A program made the translations under genes and the position numbers. Positions 16,819 through 25,364 of a stretch of 64,000 bases of DNA are shown in pieces. The stretch covers positions 2,329,300 through 2,393,299 of the forward strand of contig JAFAYE010000001.1 of NCBI GenBank assembly GCA_019240525.1. The letters are read 5' to 3'. This DNA comes from Candidatus Eremiobacterota bacterium. Its GTDB lineage: Bacteria > Vulcanimicrobiota > Vulcanimicrobiia > Vulcanimicrobiales > Vulcanimicrobiaceae. Positions within the stretch are counted from its first letter, which is position 1, and every line of letters begins with the position of its first letter. The notes beneath the pieces are model-generated. The model was not told the DNA's origin. It worked only from the letters and a program-made list of their open reading frames with translations, and did not search any database.

Positions 16819-17399
16819 GGCAGGCCGATGAATTTGTGCGTCTGCAACGAGAGGCGAAACCGCTCAGGATGCGCTTTGGCATAGTCGACCGCCACGGCGA
16901 CGTTGCGCGGCTTGTTGCCTTCCGGCTGCAAGAGGATCGTCGGTTGAGCGGCAAAGTTCGCGAGAAGCTCCTCGGGGACGCGCTCGTCCACGATGAGCTT
17001 CGCCTCATTCGCGCGTTGCGCCATGCGGGGATCGAGGCGCTCCTTGGGTGAGACGCAGAGCCAAACGTCCGCGGGCAGCTGGGTGAAAATACTCCCGTTG
17101 GATTCGATGTGCACTCGGCGCCCATCGCGCCGCAGCGCTTCGATCAATGCCGTCGTTTCGGTTTGGGCGAGCGGCTCGCCGCCGGTGAGCACGACCATCG
17201 GACAGTCGCCTCCGATACCGCGCACGCGCGCGACGACTTCGTCGACGGCGGCAAAGAATTTCGTCGAGTAATCCGTGTCGCAGAAATCACATGCCAAGTT
17301 GCAACCGGCCAATCGAACGAAGACTGCGGGTGTGCCGGTCCACATCCCCTCGCCCTGAATGCTGTAGAAAATTTCCGCTAGTTGCAACAAGCGCACCAT
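16815..17399 (-). CDS. queE: 7-carboxy-7-deazaguanine synthase (radical SAM)
   Basis: 194 residues from the ATG at 17399. IFYSIQGEGMWTGTPAVFVRLAGCNLAC contains the family start motif, followed by the radical-SAM cluster Cys33-x3-Cys37-x2-Cys40 (GCNLACDFCD), then VVLTGGEPL and IESNGS. It ring-contracts 6-carboxytetrahydropterin to CDG in queuosine/7-deazaguanine synthesis. It lies 10 nt downstream of queD, the enzyme of the previous step. The length is on the short side but within the family range. No queC or queF is in the window. Confidence 0.93.
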   Translation of the reverse strand: MVRLLQLAEIFYSIQGEGMWTGTPAVFVRLAGCNLACDFCDTDYSTKFFAAVDEVVARVRGIGGDCPMVVLTGGEPLAQTETTALIEALRRDGRRVHIESNGSIFTQLPADVWLCVSPKERLDPRMAQRANEAKLIVDERVPEELLANFAAQPTILLQPEGNKPRNVAVAVDYAKAHPERFRLSLQTHKFIGLP

Positions 17400-17409
17400 C
17401 CCTCGACGA

Positions 17410-17790
17410 TCAGAATGGCGCGTGCCGGGCGATGTCCGCGCGGCGCAGGACGGCGCAGGCGGTCGCCGTTTCCCAGACCACGATCTCATCTAACCGTATC
17501 AGCGAGGGCTCGAGTCGCTTCCAGATCCACAAAACGATATTTTCCACGGTGGGATTGTCGATGAAATCGTTGAGGTTCTGGTGGTCGAGCACGGCGACGA
17601 CGCGCTCGCCGACGACGCGTTCGATCCGATCGAAATCATCGACCATCCCGCGGGCCGGACCGCGCGTGCGAAGCGGTCCGCGAACGGAAATTTCCAGCCG
17701 ATACGAATGACCGTGCATTCGCGCGCATTTCCCGGGATGAAACGGCAGAGTATGCGCGGCTTCGAAGCGGAAACGCTTGCGGATCTGTAC
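17410..17790 (-). CDS. queD: 6-carboxy-5,6,7,8-tetrahydropterin synthase (no conventional start codon)
   Basis: About 126 residues. All catalytic elements are present only if translation starts upstream of the first ATG at 17718: EAAHTLPFHPGKCARMHGHSY gives zinc ligands His13, His26 and His28 and catalytic Cys22, followed by DHQNLNDF and PTVENI. Between the in-frame TAA of the E2 gene and that ATG there is no ATG, GTG or TTG. A strong AAGGAG (17804-17799) is placed 8 nt before a GTA codon at 17790, with an ATC 6 nt further. I place the start at 17790 provisionally. The enzyme makes the QueE substrate from dihydroneopterin triphosphate. Confidence 0.85.
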   Translation of the reverse strand, partial: VQIRKRFRFEAAHTLPFHPGKCARMHGHSYRLEISVRGPLRTRGPARGMVDDFDRIERVVGERVVAVLDHQNLNDFIDNPTVENIVLWIWKRLEPSLIRLDEIVVWETATACAVLRRADIARHAPF

Positions 17791-19083
17791 TTAAAACTCT
17801 CCTTGCGGGCCCATGGACTCGAGCCGCCGTTTCAACTCGGCGAGGAAACCGCTGGCGACGTAGCCGTCGACGACGCGGTGGTCCAGCGAGAGGCAAGAGT
17901 TCATCATACGGCGGATAGCGATCGAGTCGTCGTCGCGCACGACGAGCTTCTTGACCACGGCCTCCATGGTTACGATGCCCGCTTGGCCGGCGTTGATGAT
18001 TGGCGCCGACGCCCACGAACCGTTTGCGCCGTTGTTGTTGACGGTGAACGTTCCGCCGGCGAGCTCGTCAACGCCGAGTTTGCCTCTGCGCGCTTTGTCG
18101 ATGAGCTCTCCTGCCGCGATTGCAATGCCCTTGACCGAAAGCTTATCGGCGTGCTTAATGACCGGAACGATGAGATTCGCTGCCAGCCCGATGGCGATGC
18201 CGATGTTGACTTCGTCGCTGACCTGAATTCCCGGCTGAGTCGAACTCGACGCGGCGGCGAACTTGGCGTTCATCAAGGGAAATGCCGCGAGCGCCTGGAC
18301 GACCGCACGAATGAAGAACGGCAAGAGCGTCAGCTTGTAGCCACTTTCGCGTTCGAAACGATCCTTCTCGCGCAACCGCCACTGCCAGACGTCGGTCACG
18401 TCGATCTCCACCATCGACCACGCGTGCGGCGCGGTGTGCCGGCTTTCGACCATGCGTTCAGCGATGATGCGCCGGGCTTGGGAGAGGGGAACGAACGTGC
18501 CGGGGATCGGCTGCGCGTAGGTCGAGGTCCGCGTTGCGCCCGGCACGACCGTGGGCGATGCGGGCGGCGACGGCGGCGCTGCAGCAGGGGCCGGAGCGGC
18601 GGCGCCACTTGGAGCGGTCGAAGCGCCGGCGTGGGTGGCGGCGAGAATATCGTCGGCGGTCACGCGCCCGTTCGCGCCACTGCCCTTAATCGTACGGATA
18701 TCGACATGATGCTCGCGCGCGAGACGACGTACCGCGGGCGAGGCGGCAATCGACGAAGCACCGTTTCCTGACGGTCCTTGCGCTGGTGTTTGCGAGCTCG
18801 TCGCGCTGGGCGTCTGGGCCGGGGGAGCTGCAACCGCGGCTGCACCAGCCTCGTCGATCACGGCAATCGGCGTGCCGGTGGCGACCGTTTCACCCTCCTT
18901 GACCAGGAGCTCGCGAATCGTTCCGGTGACCGGTGAAGGAACGCCGGCGTTAACTTTGTCGGTCGAGACTTCGACGAAATCTTCGTACTTGTCCACGCTC
19001 TCGCCAACGCTCTTGAGCCATTGCGCGACGGTGCCTTCGGTGACCGTTTCGCCGAGTTGCGGCATCGTAATCGTGGTTGCCAT
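17791..19083 (-). CDS. 2-oxoacid dehydrogenase E2 component (dihydrolipoamide acyltransferase)
   Basis: 430 residues: lipoyl domain 1-76 with the lipoylated Lys43 in VSTDKVN, an Ala/Pro-rich linker, an E3-binding domain at about 112-148 (ASPAVRRLAREHHVDIRTIKG), a second Ala/Pro linker, and a catalytic domain ending DHRVVDG (His402). It transfers an acyl group from lipoate to CoA. Branched-chain 2-oxo acids are the likeliest substrate given the separate alpha and beta E1 chains, but pyruvate cannot be excluded. It abuts E1-beta upstream and carries the AAGGAG that serves queD at its 3' end. No E3 gene is in the window. Confidence 0.9.
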   Translation of the reverse strand: MATTITMPQLGETVTEGTVAQWLKSVGESVDKYEDFVEVSTDKVNAGVPSPVTGTIRELLVKEGETVATGTPIAVIDEAGAAAVAAPPAQTPSATSSQTPAQGPSGNGASSIAASPAVRRLAREHHVDIRTIKGSGANGRVTADDILAATHAGASTAPSGAAAPAPAAAPPSPPASPTVVPGATRTSTYAQPIPGTFVPLSQARRIIAERMVESRHTAPHAWSMVEIDVTDVWQWRLREKDRFERESGYKLTLLPFFIRAVVQALAAFPLMNAKFAAASSSTQPGIQVSDEVNIGIAIGLAANLIVPVIKHADKLSVKGIAIAAGELIDKARRGKLGVDELAGGTFTVNNNGANGSWASAPIINAGQAGIVTMEAVVKKLVVRDDDSIAIRRMMNSCLSLDHRVVDGYVASGFLAELKRRLESMGPQGEF

Positions 19084-20096
19084 CAGAACTTCACCATCTC
19101 CCGCATCGCGTCGGCCATTTGCGCCGGCGTCGTCATGAACTCTTCCTCGAGCGGCAGCGCATACCCCATCGCGGGAACATCGGGCCCGCAGAGGCGCCGA
19201 ATCGGCGCGTCGAGGGAGAAGAGCGCTTCTTCGGCGACCATCGCACTGATCTCGGCGCCGATGCCTCCGAACTTGTTGTCTTCGTGAATGATCAGCAGCT
19301 TGCGCGTCTTCTCGACACTATTCAATATCGTTGTCTTATCCATCGGCCGAATCGAGCGCAAGTCTATCACTTCAACGGCGAACCCTTCATTCGCCAGCTG
19401 TTGCGCGGCTTCGAGCGCCCAGTGGACGTAAAGCCCGTACGACACGACGGTCAACTGAGTACCTTCGTTCAGGACGTTTGCCTTACCGAGCGGAATCGTG
19501 TAGTGGCCGGTAGGAACGTCGCCTTTGATCAGCCGGTACGTTTTCTTATGTTCTAAGAAGAGCACGGGATCGGGATCGTCGATCGCGGTGTTCAGCAGTC
19601 CCTTGACATCGGCGGGGAAGGCCGGCGCGACGATTTTGAGCCCGGGTACGTGATAGAAGAGCGCCTCGATGGAAACGGAGTGAGAGAGCGCACCGCGTAC
19701 TCCGCCGCCATAGGGCGTACGAATCACGAGCGGACAGGTGTACTCGCCGTTGGAACGATAGCGAATCTTCGCCGCTTCGCCGACGATCTGATTAAACGAC
19801 GGATAAATGAAATCGGCGAATTGAATTTCGGCGATGGGACGCAGCCCTTCCATCGCCATTCCTACGGCGATTCCAACGATGGATGCCTCGGCGATCGGGG
19901 TATCGATGACTCGGCGCTCGCCGAATTCTTGCACGAAGTCCTTGGTGATGAGGAAAACGTTGCCGCGAGCGCCGACATCCTCGCCGATGATTAACGTGCG
20001 TTCGTCGGCCTTGAGCGCGTCGTAGAGCGTCGCGCGGACGGCTTCGACGTTGTTCATCACGGTCGTCTTTGCGCTTACGACTGCCACGGCTGCCAT
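19083..20096 (-). CDS. 2-oxoacid dehydrogenase E1 component, beta subunit
   Basis: 337 residues with the TPP-binding transketolase-like features IGEDVGARGNVF, VIDTPIAEASIVGIAVGMAMEGLRP, RTPYGGG, FPADVKGLL and DLRSIRPMD. It combines with an alpha subunit to decarboxylate a 2-oxo acid and reductively acylate E2 lipoate. The ATG start lies within the last codons of the downstream E1-alpha paralogue (22 bp overlap), and the stop shares a base with the E2 start. Closest in pattern to branched-chain/acetoin-type complexes. Confidence 0.9.
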   Translation of the reverse strand: MAAVAVVSAKTTVMNNVEAVRATLYDALKADERTLIIGEDVGARGNVFLITKDFVQEFGERRVIDTPIAEASIVGIAVGMAMEGLRPIAEIQFADFIYPSFNQIVGEAAKIRYRSNGEYTCPLVIRTPYGGGVRGALSHSVSIEALFYHVPGLKIVAPAFPADVKGLLNTAIDDPDPVLFLEHKKTYRLIKGDVPTGHYTIPLGKANVLNEGTQLTVVSYGLYVHWALEAAQQLANEGFAVEVIDLRSIRPMDKTTILNSVEKTRKLLIIHEDNKFGGIGAEISAMVAEEALFSLDAPIRRLCGPDVPAMGYALPLEEEFMTTPAQMADAMREMVKF

Positions 20097-21103
20097 GCTC
20101 CTTCGTGAACGTGAACGTACAGATCTGCGGAGGTTGGATAGGGCTGTGCTTCGGCGGCGTCGGTCGCTTCGTTGGTCTCGCGCAACACGCCTTTGCGCAT
20201 CTCCTCAACATCGCCGGCGCGCAGGATCTCGTGCTCGAGGAGGAGCGCCTCGAAGGCGGGCACCGGATCTTGCTTGCGACGCTCCAGAACGATTTCGCGC
20301 GTGCGGTACGTCATGTCATTATCGTCGGTCGAGTGCGCAAGATAGCGGTAGCACGTGCCCTCGATCAGCGTCGGACCGCCGCCGTTGCGCGCGCGATCCA
20401 TCGCCTCGTGCACCGCAGCGTACGTTTCGATCGGATCGAAGCCGTTGAATCGCCGGCCGGGAATTCCATATCCCGCCGCGCGCTTCCAAATTTCCGGTTC
20501 GGCCATCTGCTTGGTGATCGGCGTCGAAATCGCCCACTCATTGTTCTCGACGAGCATGACGAACGGCAGCCGGTGGATCGCGGCAAAATTCATCGACTCG
20601 TGCCACTCGCCTTCACTGGTGGTTCCATCGCCGCACGTTGCCAACACCGCACGACCGGTCTCACCGCGGTACTTGAGGGCGTAGGCTGCACCGACGGCGT
20701 GCGGCAAATGCGCGGCAAGGATCGAGGAGAACGACATCAATCCCGCCGCCTTGGAGGAATAGTGGTTCGGAAATTGGCGTCCGCCGTTGTGATCGGCCGC
20801 GCGGGCGAAAATGGAGAGCATGATTTCGTAGGCGGAAAGCCCGATTCCGAGGCAGAGGCCCAGATCGCGATAGTAGGGCGCAAGAAGGTCGCGTCCGCGG
20901 TTGAAGGCCATGGCGGCGCCCGCCTGTAGCGCTTCGTGCCCTTCGCTACCCAGAGCGAACGGAACCTTACCTTGGCGATTGAGCTGAAAGCCGCGATTGT
21001 CGAGCTGACGCTGAAGCAACATGTTGCGGAAGATCGCGCGCAACTGCTCGTCGCTCAGTCCGTGGCGTTCCAACGTCCCGGTTGCAAAATCGGTACTAGC
21101 CAT
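20075..21103 (-). CDS. 2-oxoacid dehydrogenase E1 component, alpha subunit (copy adjacent to E1-beta)
   Basis: 342 residues with RFQLNRQGKVPF-like substrate region, APYYRDLGLCLGIGL and the thiamine-diphosphate motif GDGTTSEGEWHESMNFAAIHRLPFVMLVENNEWAIS. LAHSTDDNDMTYR corresponds to the phosphorylation-loop region of mitochondrial homologues. It is followed directly by E1-beta. It is preceded 18 nt upstream by a second E1-alpha of the same length and very similar sequence. This copy is probably the partner of the E1-beta because of the overlap. Confidence 0.9.
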   Translation of the reverse strand: MASTDFATGTLERHGLSDEQLRAIFRNMLLQRQLDNRGFQLNRQGKVPFALGSEGHEALQAGAAMAFNRGRDLLAPYYRDLGLCLGIGLSAYEIMLSIFARAADHNGGRQFPNHYSSKAAGLMSFSSILAAHLPHAVGAAYALKYRGETGRAVLATCGDGTTSEGEWHESMNFAAIHRLPFVMLVENNEWAISTPITKQMAEPEIWKRAAGYGIPGRRFNGFDPIETYAAVHEAMDRARNGGGPTLIEGTCYRYLAHSTDDNDMTYRTREIVLERRKQDPVPAFEALLLEHEILRAGDVEEMRKGVLRETNEATDAAEAQPYPTSADLYVHVHEGAWQPWQS

Positions 21104-21121
21104 TCTCGTGTGCCTCGTCCC

Positions 21122-22147
21122 TCAAATCCACGCGCTCCAGCGATCGCCATACACCTGCTCGAATACGTCGTGCGCGGCCGGATAGGCCATCGCTTCCGCC
21201 CGATCGGTGGCGTCGTTGACTTCTTCGAGGACGCTGCGCTTCAATGCTTCCGACCGGTCGCGAGTCAAAATCTCGTGCTCCAGGAGAAGCCGCTCGAAAC
21301 CGGGCACCGGGTCGTCCTTCCGGCGCGTTTCCACTTCCTCGCGGGAGCGGTAGGTACGGTCGTCGTCGTCGGTGGTATGCGACAGGAAGCGATAGCACTT
21401 GGCTTCGACTAACGTCGGACCGGCGCCGCTGCGGGCTCGCGTCAACGCCTCGCCCACGGCGGCGAAGCACGCGATCGGATCCATTCCGTTGACGACTGTC
21501 CCGGGAATCCCGTAGCCCGCGGCACGTTTGTAGACGTCAGGCTGTGCCATTTGCTTTGAGAGCGGGGTCGAGATCGCCCATTCATTGTTCTCGCAGAGAA
21601 AGACCACCGGTAACCTATGCACCGCCGCAAAATTGAGCGACTCATGCCACTCGCCTTCGCTCGTCGCTCCGTCGCCGAACGTCGTCAGGACGGCACGGCC
21701 TTGCTCCCCGCGCAGAGCCAGGGCGTACGCCGCTCCAACCGCATGCGGGAGCTGGGCGGCGATCACGGAGCTGATCGTTTGCAGGCCGAGGCGCCGGCTG
21801 GCGTAGTGATGCGGGAATTGCCGCCCCGCCGAGTTATCGGCCGCTCGCGCAAAGAGTGAGAGCAAAACTTCATAGGGGGTGAGGCCGATGCCGAGTGCGA
21901 GGCCAAGATCGCGATAGTACGGCACGAGGATGTCCTTGCCGCGTGCGAACGCCATTGCCGCCCCGGCCTGCACGGCTTCATGTCCCTCGCTCGCCGAAGC
22001 AAACGGAATCTTACCCTGACGATTGAGCTGAAAGCCGCGGTTTTCCAGCGTTCGCTGCATCAGCATGTTGCGATAGATCTCAACGAGCCGATCGTCGGTC
22101 AAGCCCCGCCGATCGAAAGCAGCCAACTCGCGCCTACGCGTTGTCAC
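21122..22147 (-). CDS. 2-oxoacid dehydrogenase E1 component, alpha subunit (second, tandem copy)
   Basis: 341 residues, GTG start, first gene of the minus-strand operon. It shows the same motif order as its neighbour: RNMLMQRTLENRGFQLNRQG, VPYYRDLGLALGIGL, TFGDGATSEGEWHESLNFAAVHRLPVVFL and SHTTDDDDRTYR. TPP- and magnesium-binding residues appear intact, so it is not an obvious pseudogene. The pair looks like an old tandem duplication: the region around the active site is nearly identical, while the C-termini differ. It may give the complex alternative substrate ranges. That is inference. Confidence 0.88.
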   Translation of the reverse strand: MTTRRRELAAFDRRGLTDDRLVEIYRNMLMQRTLENRGFQLNRQGKIPFASASEGHEAVQAGAAMAFARGKDILVPYYRDLGLALGIGLTPYEVLLSLFARAADNSAGRQFPHHYASRRLGLQTISSVIAAQLPHAVGAAYALALRGEQGRAVLTTFGDGATSEGEWHESLNFAAVHRLPVVFLCENNEWAISTPLSKQMAQPDVYKRAAGYGIPGTVVNGMDPIACFAAVGEALTRARSGAGPTLVEAKCYRFLSHTTDDDDRTYRSREEVETRRKDDPVPGFERLLLEHEILTRDRSEALKRSVLEEVNDATDRAEAMAYPAAHDVFEQVYGDRWSAWI

Positions 22148-22225
22148 GAAGCCTCAGTCGCTCGCCATCGTCTGTAAATCCTGCGCCGAAGGTAGCAGCG
22201 GCGCCTTCGCCCAAGGACCAGCGCG

Positions 22226-22969
22226 ATGGCTCGGAAGAGCGCAGCGTTTCTCGTGGCGCTAGCGTGCTCGCTCATGCCCGTGCGCGCCTCCGAAGTGCAG
22301 GCTGCGCATTGGACGCACGATAATCCATTCTGCGGCGTGCTCGCCGCCGTCGCTCCGCTCCGCGACGGATTGCGCTATGGCCTGCGGCTCTTCTCGCAGC
22401 AGGGTGTGACACTCGCCGCACACGTTACTTTGGTGAGCGATACCGACGCGTACGACGCACTCGTTTCCGAGAGTAATCTTTTCGGCCCGCGGAACGATCG
22501 CGAGTTAAACCCGATCGTCGTCACCTTGCCCAGTAAAGACCTTCTCAAGTTTTTTTTCGTCGACTCCTATTCCGTCGACGGGGGTACGAAGGTCACGTGC
22601 CCTTCTTATGTCTTCGCAATCGGCAGCCAAGTCGTCGGATTGGATGATGACGCGGAGGTCATTTCGGCGCAACACGTGCAGTCGCTGGGAAGGTTGCCGT
22701 GCGGGCAGATGTACTTCCCCCCGCAGATCGGGCACCAGTTCGAAGGCATTATCGGTAGCTACGGCGACAAGCGCCTAACGACGTCCTATCGTATCTTCAT
22801 CGATTCGGCAGGCCAGCCGATTCGCGAAGAGCTCATCGCTTCCAGCGGCGTCGTCGGCGTTGACACGGGAGCCCTCGGCACCATTCAAGGTCACCAATTC
22901 GTGCCGGCGAAATTTCTTTGCACTCCGGTCGTCGGCGTCATAGATATCGAAATGGAGTACGATCCATGA
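22226..22969 (+). CDS. Exported protein with TonB-C-like C-terminal domain
   Basis: 247 residues. A signal peptide covers about 1-26 (FLVALACSLMPVRA). The middle, around 40-165, is unassigned and has cysteines near 36, 126 and 159. The last 65 residues (YRIFIDSAGQPIREELIASSGVVGVDTGALGTIQ, then FVPAKFLCTPVVGVIDIEMEY) match the pattern of TonB/TolA C-terminal domains: beta strand with DaxG, SSG, DxxAL, FxPA and a final strand. There is no N-terminal membrane anchor beyond the signal peptide, so it is not a classical energy transducer. It is coupled to the following amidohydrolase by ATGA. Confidence 0.6.
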   Translation: MARKSAAFLVALACSLMPVRASEVQAAHWTHDNPFCGVLAAVAPLRDGLRYGLRLFSQQGVTLAAHVTLVSDTDAYDALVSESNLFGPRNDRELNPIVVTLPSKDLLKFFFVDSYSVDGGTKVTCPSYVFAIGSQVVGLDDDAEVISAQHVQSLGRLPCGQMYFPPQIGHQFEGIIGSYGDKRLTTSYRIFIDSAGQPIREELIASSGVVGVDTGALGTIQGHQFVPAKFLCTPVVGVIDIEMEYDP

Positions 22970-24120
22970 ATGCGCGTGCTAATGAACTCGTCACATATCG
23001 CCGGCATTTTCATACAAACCCCGAGCTCTCGATGGAGGAGTACGAAACGGCCGCCTTCATCGAGCGCGAGTTGCGAAGCTTCGGATTTGAGGAGATCCGC
23101 ACGGGCGTCGGAAAGACCGGTCTGCTCGCGACGTTGCGCGGGGGCAAGCCCGGCTGCGTCACGCTCCTGCGTGCCGACATGGATGCGCTGCCGGTCGAGG
23201 AGCTCAACGACGTGCCCTATCGGTCGGCGCGAGCAGGCATCATGCACGCGTGCGGTCACGACGGGCATATGGCGATTCTCTTGGCCGCGGCCCGCGAGCT
23301 GATGGGGCGGCGAGATGAAGTGCCGGGCACTCTCGTTTTCTGTTTTCAGCCAGGTGAAGAAGGCCATTCCGGCAACAAGCAGATGATCGACGACGGCGCA
23401 CTGGAGAACCCGCACGTCGATCGCACGTTTGCGCTGCATCTCTATAGCGGGCTCGACGTTGGAAAGGTCGGCGTTCGCGACGGCCCGTTCTTCGCTTCAT
23501 CGGATCGCTTCGACATCGAGCTGAACGGCCTCGGCGGCCATGGCGCGATGCCGGATAGGGCCGTCGATCCGATCGTCGGTGCGGCCGAACTGGTAACGCT
23601 CCTGCAAACGGTGGCCAGCCGCGAAATCGCTCCGCAGCAGCCCGTCGTCGTCACGGTAGGATCGCTCCACGCAGGGACGACGTTCAACGTCATTCCTGAC
23701 TGCGCCCGGATGCAAGGCACCGTGCGTGCGTTCGATGAACGCGTTCGGGAAACGCTTCCGCAACGCATCGAACGTTTAATCGCAGGTTTGTGCGGCGCGC
23801 TGCGGCTCGAATATCGTTTCGATTATCAATGGATCTACCCGCCGACGATCAACGACCCGGCGGCCAATGCGATCGTGCGCGCCGTTGCGCGAACGGTCGC
23901 GGGCCCCGAGAACGTGGTCGACCCGCACGAGATCGTCATGTGGTCCGAGGACATGTCATTCATGCAGCAGCAACGGCCCGGCGCGTACTTTCTCGTGGGT
24001 GCGCGCGGGCCCGGTTCGACCGAGCCGCATCACAGCGCTCGCTTCGACGTTGACGAAGCCGCACTCGAACTCGGGTTTCAGATGATGGTCGGGTTAGGCT
24101 TGAGCTCCCGCGATGGATAG
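22966..24120 (+). CDS. M20-family amidohydrolase (N-acyl-amino-acid/hippurate hydrolase type)
   Basis: 384 residues from the ATG at 22966 overlapping the previous stop. Metal- and substrate-site motifs are ADMDALPVEE, MHACGHDGHMA, FQPGEEGHSG, ALHLYSGLDVG and GLGGHGAMPD (dimerisation lid). SEDMSFM and PHHSARFD come near the end. The set is typical of the hippurate hydrolase/IAA-amino-acid hydrolase group that removes N-acyl groups from amino acids in the cytoplasm. No signal peptide. It is followed by a coupled FAD oxidoreductase gene (8 bp overlap). Exact substrate unknown. Confidence 0.9.
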   Translation: MNARANELVTYRRHFHTNPELSMEEYETAAFIERELRSFGFEEIRTGVGKTGLLATLRGGKPGCVTLLRADMDALPVEELNDVPYRSARAGIMHACGHDGHMAILLAAARELMGRRDEVPGTLVFCFQPGEEGHSGNKQMIDDGALENPHVDRTFALHLYSGLDVGKVGVRDGPFFASSDRFDIELNGLGGHGAMPDRAVDPIVGAAELVTLLQTVASREIAPQQPVVVTVGSLHAGTTFNVIPDCARMQGTVRAFDERVRETLPQRIERLIAGLCGALRLEYRFDYQWIYPPTINDPAANAIVRAVARTVAGPENVVDPHEIVMWSEDMSFMQQQRPGAYFLVGARGPGSTEPHHSARFDVDEAALELGFQMMVGLGLSSRDG

Positions 24121-25360
24121 CGCGATCGGCACCGACGCGCGCCGCTACGTGATCGTCGGAAACGGTTTTGCCGGTACGACCGCGGCCGAGCAACTTCGCA
24201 AACACGACTCGTCATGTGAAATCACGCTTTTCGGCGACGAGCCGTACACACTCTACAATCGGATCTCGCTCCCGCCGATGCTCCGAAGGCAAATCCCCGA
24301 AGAAAAGGTGATGATTCGCAACCTGGCGTGGCACCAGGAGCACCGAATAGCGCTTCATTTACGCGCCCACGTCGAGCGCATCATTCCCGAGGAGTGCGTC
24401 GTCGAGGTGGAGGGCAAGCGCTATCCCTACGACGCTTTGCTGATTGCGACCGGCGGCCGGCCGAACCCCACCGGAAAACCGGGTTCCGAGGATGCTGCGA
24501 ATCTCTTTGCGTTCCAATATCTTGACGACACTCGCGCTATCTCCGAGCAGATCGATCGCAGTCGCGCGGCGGTCGCTATCGGCGGGTCGTTCATCGCCTA
24601 CGAACTTTCCGAGGCATTCGCATCGCGGGGCCTCGAGACGCACTGGCTCATGCGCGGACCGCGCGGACTGCACCGCATCATGGACGAGGAGGCTGGCGCC
24701 CTGCTTCACGAGGCCGCGGCGGCCGACGGCGTCCACATGCACTATGGTGAAGAGGTCGAAGAGTTCGTCCGATCCAACGGCGCGATCGCCAAAGTGCGCA
24801 CGACCTCGGGCAAGGAGATCGTCGCGGAATGCTATGCATATGGCTTTGGATTGGCGATGAACACCGAGCTTTGCGACGGCTCAGGAATTCATACGAGTAA
24901 GAACGGCATCGTCTGCGACGATCATCTCGAGACCAACGTCAAGGGGGTCTACGCCGCCGGCGACGTTGCCGATTTTTACGATCCGATTCTCGAACTGCGC
25001 TACCGGATGGGCACGTGGAACAACGCCGGCGCTCACGGAAAAGTGGTCGCGCTCAACATGATGGGTGGCAGCGAGCGATATCACGACGTGCCCGAGTATT
25101 CGTCGCTGCTCTTCAAGGGGCAAACGATCACGCAGTTCGGACTGGGTACCGATCTACGGCCGGAGCTCGAAGTCGCCCGCAAAATCGACCGGGAGAAGAA
25201 GTGGTATCGCGCACTCTTTTTTTGGGAGGATCGTTTGGTCGGCGGTCTGATGCTCGGTAAAGGCAACCGCGCCGGCAAACGCAAGTACGTCGAAGCAATC
25301 AAGTCGAAGCAGCGATTTCCAAAGCCCGAATGGAGCGCGATGTTGGACTGGACGGCGTAG
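24113..25360 (+). CDS. FAD-dependent NAD(P)H oxidoreductase (rubredoxin/NirB-reductase-like)
   Basis: 415 residues with two Rossmann motifs: VIVGNGFAGTTAAEQLRK near the N-terminus for FAD and VAIGGSFIAYELSEAFASRG for NAD(P)H. ISLPPML, LLIATGGRP and VYAAGDVADFYDPI are typical of nitrite-, ferredoxin- and rubredoxin-reductase-type enzymes. The CxxxxC motif of dihydrolipoamide dehydrogenase is absent. A C-terminal domain (residues 310-415) includes FWEDRLVGGLMLG. It probably passes electrons from NAD(P)H to a small redox protein not encoded nearby. It sits in an operon with an amidohydrolase and a threonine dehydratase-like gene. Confidence 0.82.
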   Translation: MDSAIGTDARRYVIVGNGFAGTTAAEQLRKHDSSCEITLFGDEPYTLYNRISLPPMLRRQIPEEKVMIRNLAWHQEHRIALHLRAHVERIIPEECVVEVEGKRYPYDALLIATGGRPNPTGKPGSEDAANLFAFQYLDDTRAISEQIDRSRAAVAIGGSFIAYELSEAFASRGLETHWLMRGPRGLHRIMDEEAGALLHEAAAADGVHMHYGEEVEEFVRSNGAIAKVRTTSGKEIVAECYAYGFGLAMNTELCDGSGIHTSKNGIVCDDHLETNVKGVYAAGDVADFYDPILELRYRMGTWNNAGAHGKVVALNMMGGSERYHDVPEYSSLLFKGQTITQFGLGTDLRPELEVARKIDREKKWYRALFFWEDRLVGGLMLGKGNRAGKRKYVEAIKSKQRFPKPEWSAMLDWTA

Positions 25361-25364
25361 CCCG

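Noticed and set aside
17581-18771. A 396-codon plus-strand open frame over queD and E2
   Set aside because: It is antisense to genes with complete catalytic motifs and has composition typical of reversed GC-rich codons.
24113-25360. The FAD oxidoreductase as the missing E3 (dihydrolipoamide dehydrogenase) of the 2-oxoacid dehydrogenase
   Set aside because: It lacks the redox CxxxxC near the FAD site and the C-terminal His-Glu interface motif; its pattern is that of NirB/rubredoxin reductase-like enzymes.
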